Assembly: GCA_040377825.1 (NCBI GenBank)
Contig: JBEINZ010000030.1
Coordinates: forward strand, 1 to 18,841
Length of the DNA: 18,841 nt
From: JBEINZ01 sp040377825
Lineage (GTDB): Bacteria > Pseudomonadota > Alphaproteobacteria > Rhizobiales > Ancalomicrobiaceae
Reading direction: 5' to 3'
How positions within the stretch are numbered: position 1 is the first letter of the stretch; each line of letters starts with the position of its first letter. Under the pieces are notes generated by a model. It was not told the origin of the DNA and did not search any database. It saw only the letters and a list, made by a program, of their open reading frames with translations. Shown here in pieces: positions 8,072 through 16,600 of the stretch. A program made the position numbers and the translations under genes.

Positions 8072-9526
8072 TCAGCGTCCATGTGGGCCGCGTGGCGATG
8101 TCGCGGGGTAGGCCGTTTTGCGCAAGGGGAGCACGAACACGGTCGCCGCGACGAACGTGGCCACGGCCCCCGCCGTGCCGATCGCCAGTCGCTCCAGGAT
8201 TCCGTCGGCCGCGCCGATCGCTAGGAAGGTAACACCCACGGCCGCGGGGATCGCGGCTGCCAGGGCGACGGTCGCGACCGCATCAAGCCAAGCGCCGCGC
8301 CAATGGCGTCGACCAACGCCCAGGCCCGCGATGACAGTGGCCAATTCCCCGCAAAGCGAGCCAATGAGGGCTGATTCCAGCACGGGATTGGCAAGGACAA
8401 AAAGCGTACCGAGCGCGAGGCCGATCATCAGGGCTTGGCTCGCCAACGCGAGCCGACGCGTAGCCTGTGCGTGGATCAAGATCGACATTGCCGGGTCGGT
8501 TCGGCAGATGCGGAGATAAAGGATCATGCCGACCAGCGCAACGGAAAGATCGGAAGGGACAAAGCGGCTACTAAAGATCAGGGGCATCAATGGTTTGCAG
8601 AGCGTCATCCAGCCGACGGCATAAAGCGCGCCAAGAAGCGGCATGGCGCGCGAATAAAGCTTCAGCCGGGCCTCGAAGCGGCCTGGATCATCCTCGGCAT
8701 GATGCAGGCCGGCGAAGAGTATGGGTCCAACGAAGCGAAACAGCGCGCTTGTCGGCACGACGGCCGTTAGGAGAATGACCGCGTAAAGCCCGAGCGTCTC
8801 AAGATCGAGGAGACTTGCCACCATGAGCCGGTCGCCTTGCGCCATCATGGCGTTGCCGACGCCGTTCATGAGCAGCGGCGCCGAGAAGGCGAGGGCGGCG
8901 CCAAACATCGGCGGCTTGAGCCGGACGCGGTAGGGGGTCTTGGCGACGAGGTTGGTCAGGCCGGCGCTGACGAAGGCTTGGACGAAGAGATAGGCGATAA
9001 TAGCTAAATGGGTGCGTTCTCCGAGGCTGACGGCGACAAGCACGGCAAAGGCCGGCAGATGCGAGCCGAGCACGCAAAGAAGCTGCGGCGCGTAGCGATA
9101 GTCGCGCTCCCAGATGCGGACCTCCAGATTTTCAAAGCCGCGCAAGAGGGCGATCGGGGCGAGCCAAGCGAAGCTTGTCCAATCGGCCGGGGTGGCCATG
9201 GCGGTGGCAAACGGTCCCGATAAAGCCAAGAGAGCGGCAGCCATGACGACGCCGCGCGCAAACGAGATGGTATGCGCCGTGTCGAGCGCCTCGCGATAGC
9301 GACCGCGTGCCGAGGACATCACAAAACGGAAGATCGCGGTGTCCGTGATCTGCTCGATTGCGGCATAGGTCGCGGAGATGGCGGAGGCGAAGCCCAGTTC
9401 GTAGGGTCCGAGGACATGGGTCAACACGAGCATGCGCGCGAAGGCAACCAGCATCTCCGTGCCGCTCAGAATGGCGAGGGGAACGAGGCGCGCCGCGCGG
9501 CCCCATCCGTTTACGGGCTGGTCCAC
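8072..9526 (-). CDS. Polysaccharide flippase, Wzx/oligosaccharide flippase family
   Basis: About 484 residues made almost entirely of hydrophobic helices (12-14 expected), with the N-terminal pattern seen in polysaccharide transporters: a long helix ending FARMLVLTHVLGPYELGFASAI, then ATYAAIEQITDTAIFRFVM. It would flip the undecaprenyl-linked EPS repeat unit from the inner to the outer leaflet for Wzy-type polymerisation; the polymerase is not in this window. Start: GTG 9526, with AAGGAG at 9534-9539, seven bases upstream, a strong site. It follows the glycosyltransferase gene by 46 bases on the same strand and is probably co-transcribed with it. The C-terminus (ATSPRGPHGR) is polar and unremarkable. 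A function as a different MOP-family exporter is possible but unlikely in this setting. Confidence 0.88.
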   Translation of the reverse strand: MDQPVNGWGRAARLVPLAILSGTEMLVAFARMLVLTHVLGPYELGFASAISATYAAIEQITDTAIFRFVMSSARGRYREALDTAHTISFARGVVMAAALLALSGPFATAMATPADWTSFAWLAPIALLRGFENLEVRIWERDYRYAPQLLCVLGSHLPAFAVLVAVSLGERTHLAIIAYLFVQAFVSAGLTNLVAKTPYRVRLKPPMFGAALAFSAPLLMNGVGNAMMAQGDRLMVASLLDLETLGLYAVILLTAVVPTSALFRFVGPILFAGLHHAEDDPGRFEARLKLYSRAMPLLGALYAVGWMTLCKPLMPLIFSSRFVPSDLSVALVGMILYLRICRTDPAMSILIHAQATRRLALASQALMIGLALGTLFVLANPVLESALIGSLCGELATVIAGLGVGRRHWRGAWLDAVATVALAAAIPAAVGVTFLAIGAADGILERLAIGTAGAVATFVAATVFVLPLRKTAYPATSPRGPHGR

Positions 9527-9572
9527 CGCAGGGCTCCTTGAGACAATTGAATGGGGTGAATCCGGAAAGAGG

Positions 9573-10382
9573 TCAGCGTCGGAGAACCTTCTTCACCTGC
9601 CGGATGCCCCAATCTCGGGCGTCGCGGGCCGGCGCCAGCAAGGTACGATCAACCAACAGGTCGACCGGGTCGATGTCGTGGATCTCCACGTTGTCCGACA
9701 AGGCGAAGGCCGCGCGGATCGCCGCCGGGCCGACCAATTGTCCGCGTACCCGGTTTGAAACGTTGCGGTCATGGACGACCTGCATCCACCCGGCGCCGCC
9801 GCCGATCTGACGGATTGTCGCGACCGATGCGAGGTCCATGTGCGGCGTGCTGAAGATGGTCTTCAGATTGGTCAGCGGCTCCGACAAGGAGGCAAAGGCA
9901 TTCGACGGGTGCGCGTGGCGATAGACACGGCCGGCGCGCCAAATGTATCCCTCGGTCACGTTCAAGACTTCGCGCGTGCCCGGACGAGCCGCCATAGCAA
10001 TGCGCGCGATATAGTCGCGAGCGAGCGCGTCGTCATTGTCGAGCCGCGTTGTGATGACCCAGTTCTTGTCGTTGTTGGTGGCGTGCCAGACGTCGTCCTG
10101 GATGCTTTCGAGGCTGAAATCTTCCAGTGTCCCGAAGCGCAGGATCAATTGCGGCATGCGCGCCGCATAGGCCCGGGCGCGTTCGGCAAATGCCGGCGGG
10201 GTGTCTCGATCGAAATAGATGTACCATCGGAAGGCCGCGCTGGTTTGGCCGAGCATGCTGGGAAAACAGAAGGCATCGAACAGTTCGAACCGGTTTGCCA
10301 GCCAGTCCGCGCTGGCGCGAATGATGCCCTCGCGGCCCTTGGTCGGAATATTGAATCGCGTGAGCACCACATGGCTTGGCAT
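9573..10382 (-). CDS. Putative rhamnosyltransferase-like glycosyltransferase
   Basis: A protein of about 269 residues resembling the 'putative rhamnosyl transferase' family (PF11316). The N-terminal HVVLTRFN, the RWYIYFDRDTP stretch, and VITTRLDNDDAL with DNDD at 115-118 as the metal/nucleotide-sugar site fit that family. It probably adds a sugar to the EPS repeat unit in the cytoplasm; rhamnose is only suggested by the family name. Start: ATG 10382 is preceded by GGGAGAG (10392-10398) nine bases away; the TTG at 10400 would place that Shine-Dalgarno sequence inside the coding region, so it is rejected. It is first in the minus-strand group (glycosyltransferase, flippase, beta-helix, GT2) and is divergent from the giant secreted protein across a 311-base regulatory region. 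Confidence 0.85.
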   Translation of the reverse strand: MPSHVVLTRFNIPTKGREGIIRASADWLANRFELFDAFCFPSMLGQTSAAFRWYIYFDRDTPPAFAERARAYAARMPQLILRFGTLEDFSLESIQDDVWHATNNDKNWVITTRLDNDDALARDYIARIAMAARPGTREVLNVTEGYIWRAGRVYRHAHPSNAFASLSEPLTNLKTIFSTPHMDLASVATIRQIGGGAGWMQVVHDRNVSNRVRGQLVGPAAIRAAFALSDNVEIHDIDPVDLLVDRTLLAPARDARDWGIRQVKKVLRR

Positions 10383-10693
10383 CGGCCGAATCTCTCCCAA
10401 GTCGATCGCGCCAAACGAAATTTTCTATTTCGGGACGGCCGGTCGAAGAGCACCGAGATGAAATTCAAATGTATCTATTTTATGATTTGAAGATGGTGCA
10501 TCGCGTTCAGGCAGCGCTGGTCATGCCAGGAGCCGTATTGACCGAATTCGTGTCGAAACCAACACAATCAGAATAAGCATCTGAATTTGATAGCATATCA
10601 AAGCTTGAGCGGGGGCTTCGTGGCCCAATCTGATGGGATGGGCGCCATATCCTCGACCCCCGAGAGTGGAAACGAAATATTAATTGTGAATAG
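10383..10693. promoter_or_regulatory. Divergent intergenic region with three dyads (shared control of EPS and giant-protein genes)
   Basis: A 311-base region without a credible gene, AT-richer than its flanks. Perfect inverted repeats seen: CGAAAT-N5-ATTTCG (10416-10432); TTCAAAT (10464-10470) with ATTTGAA (10485-10491), whose arms are centred 21 bases apart, i.e. two helical turns; and TTTGATA-GCA-TATCAAA (10586-10602). The last two share the half-site TTTGA/TCAAA. A short CTCG-N5-CGAG hairpin lies near 10651-10664. The most likely role is promoters and operators for both directions. The regulator is not identifiable here. Confidence 0.55.
10586..10602. promoter_or_regulatory. Perfect 17-bp dyad, candidate operator
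   Basis: TTTGATA-GCA-TATCAAA: 7-bp arms around a 3-bp centre, 91 bases upstream of the giant gene's ATG. Size and symmetry fit a dimeric DNA-binding regulator site. The family of regulator is unknown. Confidence 0.45.
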
Positions 10694-13600
10694 ATGAATA
10701 AGAGAATTCTTTTAAGGTTAATCTACCGGGAGTTGTACGTGAATCAGAACCCTGTTGTTTCGGGCCTTTCGACTGCCGCGTTGACGGAGGGGGCCGTGTC
10801 GGGCTTGGCCCGGTCTGGGGCCCTGACGTTCACCGACGCCGATGCCGCGGACAAGATCGCAATCGCAATCGCCGGACAGACCGCGATCTTTCGCGATGCC
10901 GTCGGACAGGATCTGACCGCGGCCTTACCGTCGGGTATCTTGGCCCCGCTACTCCAAGGCTTCTCCATCCCGACCGGAGATCTCGGTTCCAATGCCGGAT
11001 CGATGACCTGGACATACACGGTTGCCGATACGGCGCTCGATTGGCTCGCCGTCAATGAGACCGTGACGATCACGACCAATGTTCAGGCGAGCGACGACAA
11101 TGGTGGGGCGGCGATTGTGCCGGTCGTTATCACGATCACCGGCACGAACGATGCCCCGCTCTTCCAAGCGATCGCTCCGGGATCGGCCTCGAATACTGGA
11201 CAATTCAACGAAGGGACGGCCAAGACAGGCGACGCCTCGGTCGGCACGATCCAGGGCACTGTCGCGTTCAGCGATCTCGACCGGTCCGACGTCCACACGA
11301 TAGCCGTTGCCGCAAAGGCGGCCGGATCTATCGGATCGCTGGCGGCCAACCTATCGACCGACACCACCAACGGTGCCGCCGGCCAAATCATCTGGACCTA
11401 TTCGGCGGCCGATAGGGCGCTCGACTATCTCGCGGCCGGCCAGCAGGTGACGCAGACTTATACGCTGACGGTCGCGGACGGGAAGGGTGGCACGGCTAAG
11501 CAGGATGTTTCCGTTGTCCTTTCGGGCGCAAACGACATCCCGACGATCGGCGGGATCGCCTCCGGCGCCATGAGCGAGGGCGGCGCTTCGACCACCATGC
11601 GATCAGGCGCCTTGAGCTTCAACGACGCGGACCTGACAGATCGTCTGACCACCTCGATCGCCGGACAAAACCTCGTCTATCGCAATGCAGCCGGGGTCGA
11701 CATCACCGCGCAGCTCTCGGCTTCCGCCCTGGCGGGCCTCACCAGCGCCTTCAGCCTGTCGCTCGGTGATCTCGGTTCCAACAAGGGCAGCTCGACTTGG
11801 ACCTACAACATCGCCGATAGCGCGCTCGATTTCCTCGGCCGGCTTGAGACGGTACGGCTGACGACGACGGTGCAGGTCGACGACAAGAACGGCGGCGTTT
11901 CGACCCGCGATGTTATTGTCACCCTCACCGGTGCAAATGACGGACCAACGGTTTCCGGCACCGGGCATGTGGTGGCGACCGTGACCGAGGCGCCCGGCTC
12001 CTTCGGCGCGAGCACGCCTTCGCCCGCCGCGGGGAGCTTCGCTTTCGCGGATTTGGACATTACGGACACACACACGATCGCCACCAAGGCGAACGGTACG
12101 GGCTATCTCGGCACATTCACGCCTTCGTTGACCAGCGACACCACGGGCGGCAAGACAGGCGCGATCGGCTGGACATTCAACGTCGCCGACAAGGCGCTCG
12201 ATTATCTCGCGGCCGGCCAGACGTTGAACCAGAGTTATACGATTACGATCGCGGATCGGAAGGGTGGCTTTGTCGACGAGGTCGTCGATGTCGCGATTGT
12301 CGGCACCAATGATGCGCCGGTCTTCACCGGGTCGGCGAGGACAACGATCTTTGAGCCGTTGACGTCGACGCTCGGCGGCCCCATCAGCCGGGCGGGCACG
12401 CTCGCCATCGCCGATGCCGATGTCACGGACCACCTCCAGGTGTCTATCGCCGCACCCAAGATCCAAGTCATCGACTCCGCCGGCGTCGACCTTACAGCGC
12501 TACCGAAGTTCCAATTGACGGCGGCGCAGGCCGCAACCGTGGCCGAGGCGGAGGCGCTGGCGCAGCACCTAACTGTTACCTCGAGCGCGATCGGGACGAG
12601 CGGATCGGTATCGTGGACCTATTCGATCGATCCCACGGAGCTGAAGTTCCTGAAGGCCGGCGAAACCGTCAACATTACCGCCGACGTGACCGCGCAAGAT
12701 CTTGCCGCCGACAACACGCCGACCGGCTCTGGCGTCGTGAAGCCGATCACGGTCTCGCTTGTCGGCGCCAACGAAAACGCGCAGGCGAAGAGCTATATCG
12801 GCGCGGTGCTCGACGGGACCTACAAATCCGCGACTTCGGCGGACTACACCGTCGGCAATCAGGCCGATCCGGCGACGATGCGCCACTACCGGACACTGGA
12901 CGCGACCGACGGGACGAGCTTCCGCGCGCCGATTACAGTCAACGTGGTCAAGGACGGCGCGACCTTCGACGGCGTCGATTTCCGTGGCGCGCAAGTCGTC
13001 GTCGCCGCCAGCAATGTGACCTTCACGAACTGCCTGTTCGACAGCTCCGGATCGCACGGTAGCGTGGGACTGAATTCGCTCGCCGGCTATTCCAACCTGA
13101 CCGTCGATCACTGCACCTTCGACGGATTGAAGGCGTCGATCGGCTATCCGGACTTCATCTCGTCGTCCGGCGATAACGCGACCATTTCCAACAACATCTT
13201 CGTGAATACGCCGGTCGACGGCATCACGCTGGTCAGCGGGACCGTGATCGGCAACTACTTCTCGATGCCGGGCTATTACAAAAGCGGGCATTCCGACGCG
13301 ATTTGGGTCGGAAAGACCACGAGCCCCGTCGTCATCGAGAACAACGTGATCGATTGGCGTCCCGCGCCCGACGCGCCGGGCCTGCCGAACAACGCGATCC
13401 GGATCTCCGCCGAGCTCGGCGATGTCGATCATGTCGCGATCAAGAACAATGTCTTGCTTGGCGGCAACAACACGATCACGACCGCGGCGGGAGCGACCTG
13501 GACGCATACGATCGACCAAGTCGGAAAAATGACCAATGTCGGCATCACCGACAACCTCATCGATCTCGGGACCGCCGGCGCGCTCGACCCAATGGACCGG

Positions 13601-16600
13601 CCGAAGGATCTCCTCGTCGCCAACAATTCGAACCTGAATGGCCAGGGCGTCGCCATGGGCGCGGCCTCCATCGACCTGGGCGTGGTCGACTATGCGGCGC
13701 TATCGCCCCAAGTCGGCCAAGCGTCGGCGTCGTCGATCATCGGCGATCCCACCGGGAACTATATCGTCGGCGGCGCGGCGAACGATACGATTACCGCTGG
13801 TGTTGGCACCAACATCATCCAAGGCGGCGGCAAACGCGACTACATCACCGGCGGAGACGGCGCGAACCTCTATGTCTATAAATCCGTCGGCGACGTCCGA
13901 GACCTGATCTGGACCTTCCATGACGCGACCGACAAGTTTGATTTGTCATCGATTGTCGAGTTTCAAGCGGGTGGCATCGGCGCGGCCGATTGGAAATGGC
14001 TCGGCGCCGGCGGCTTCACGGGCACCGCCTACCAGATCCGCTATGATTACACGCCGAATGGGCTGTCGCACCTTTACTTCGACATCAACGGCGACTTTGC
14101 CGCGGATATGCAGATCGATGTCGTCGGCTATCACGCCTTTCGGCAGGATCAGCTGATCCTCGAGCGGCCGAACGCTCCCCAAAGCCTTTTCTCGACGCTT
14201 TGGAGCGGAACCGGTATCGACACCGCGACCAACACGATCATCATTCCCTTCAATTTCGCCGGCGCCCCAATCCAGGTCGTGGACGGCCAAGTGGTTCTCA
14301 AGGACGCGGATGGGACGCTGCTGCCGCTCGCCGGCCACGCCAACTACAAATTCCTCGACGGGACGCTCGTACAGCACGATGCCAATGCCTCGGTCGATGA
14401 CCTCTATTACCTCGTCAGCAATCCCTCGCTTTGGGGCACTGGCATCGACCCGCAGACGGAATATGCCACGACCGGATGGAAAGCCGGGCGCAATCCCAAT
14501 GCCGGGTTCGATACCGCGGCCTATCTGAAAGCCAATCCGGACATTGCCGCGCTCGGCATCAATCCGCTCCAATCCTACATCGACAGCGGCATGAGCGAGG
14601 GCCGCAAAGCCATGCCCGTCGGCACGACCTTTACCGACACGGTCCCAATCTCCGCCGCCGACAAGGCGACGGTCGCGGCCGTCGTCGGTCAGTCGGTGAC
14701 AGTCGATGCCGCCGGAGGCGTGCTCGCCAACGACACCGACGCGGACGGCGACGCCTTATCGGTGCTCGCGGTCGCAAAATCGACCGCGAATGTCGGCGCC
14801 GCCGTCAAAGGCACCTACGGCGACCTCGTGCTCGCCGCCGACGGCTTCTACACCTATACGGTGACCAACACGACCGGGCCGACCGGAACGCATCTGAGTG
14901 ATAGCTTTGCTTACGTCGTCACCGACGTAAAGGGCGGCAACAATGCGCAGACCTTGACGGTCTCGCTCGATCGGCCGGTTACCGCGCTCGACGATGGCGC
15001 AACCGCGATGATCGCCAAGGACGGGATTTTGCAGGTCGCGGCATCAAGCGGCGTGCTCGCCAACGATGCCGATCCGGATGCGGATGCCCTAACGGTGACC
15101 GGCGTCGGTGGGGCCGGCCTTGGTCAACCCGCGCAGGGGCTATACGGCACGCTCGCGATGAATGCCGACGGCAGCTACAGCTATACAAGAACAGCGGCGA
15201 CACTGCCTGCCGGTGCGGTCGACACTTTCACCTATGCGGTATCGGACGGCTACGGTTCGACCGCCAATGCCCTCTTGTCGATCGCCGTGTCCCAGCCCGG
15301 CGGCCCGCCGACCATCTCGGGCGCCAAGGCCGCGAGCATCCTTGAGAATAACGCCGCAATGCTTACCCGCTCCGGTGTCCTCACCTTTACCGACCCGGAC
15401 GCTGGCGATCGACTGACAACATCGATCGGCGGACAGACCATCACCTTGAAAAGTGCCAGCGGCGCTGACTTGACCGCCTCGCTGACTGCCGAGCAGGTCA
15501 CGGCCCTGACCAAGGCCCTCTCCATGCCGACCGGCGACCTTGGCGGTCAAAGCGGCAGCGCGACTTGGACCTACGGGGTCCCCGGCACGGCGCTCGATTT
15601 CCTCGGCAAAGGCGAAACGGCACTGGTCACGACCACGGTCAAGGCGACGGATAGCGAGGGTAATGCCGCAACGCGCGACGTGGTGGTGACCTTGACGGGC
15701 ACGAACGACGCCATTGCGATCGGCGCGAATTCGGGATCTGCTGCGGCGCTGGAGATCGCCGGGCGAACCGGAAGTATCGCGGTTATCGGAACGCAGGGCG
15801 GCTTTACGTTCACCGATCCCGACAGCACGGATAAGCATTCGATCGTGAATGTTTCCGCCAAGGCGCCCGGCTACTGGGGCGCCTTGAGCGCCCAGATCGC
15901 CAGCGATTCGACGGGTGGCAATGTCGGTCAAGTGGTCTGGTCTTGGTCCGGCGCCGACCGACAACTCGATGCGCTCGCGCCCGGCCAGACCCGCACTCAA
16001 GTCTACTCGATCGCGCTCTCCGACGGGAAAGGCAGTATCGCAAAACAAGACGTCAGCGTTGTGCTCACCGGAACGAACGACCTCCCGGTGATCAAGGGTA
16101 ATGTCTCGGGCGCATGGTTCGAGGGGGCCGCCGTAAATCATGTGCGCTCCGGCACGTTGATCGTGACCGACCCGGATAACGGCGACAGACTGCTTAGCTC
16201 GATCGGGAACCAGACCGTCAGCTTTACGACGGCCGCAGGCCTTGATTGGACCGCCGCCCTCAGCGCTAGCCAGATCGCGATCCTGAAACAGGCTCTGTCG
16301 ATCCCGCTCGGCGACGTCGGTACCAACAAGGCCTATCCGACCTGGACCTATGCGATCGCCGACAAGAATCTCGACTTCATCGGCCAGAACGACACGCTGA
16401 AAGTCGTGACGACCGTGCAGATCGCCGACACCTTCGGCGGCATGACCAACCAGGACGTCACCGTCACCATGAAGGGCAACAACGACATGCCGACGATTGC
16501 CAAGATCGCGGCGGGCGATGCGTCAATCACCGGCGCGATCGTCGAGAACGCCTTGATGACTGGCGACAGTACGCCGCGCACGGTCCAAGGCGGGTTCAAT

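Noticed and set aside
10376..10576. Small plus-strand frame in the divergent intergenic region
   Set aside because: No ribosome binding site, no recognisable sequence, and it spans the candidate operators.
11603..16141. Long minus-strand open frames under the giant gene (about 11603-12466, 12569-13519, 15140-16141)
   Set aside because: Low-complexity Arg/Asp-rich translations typical of GC-rich antisense shadows; the plus strand has coherent domains throughout.
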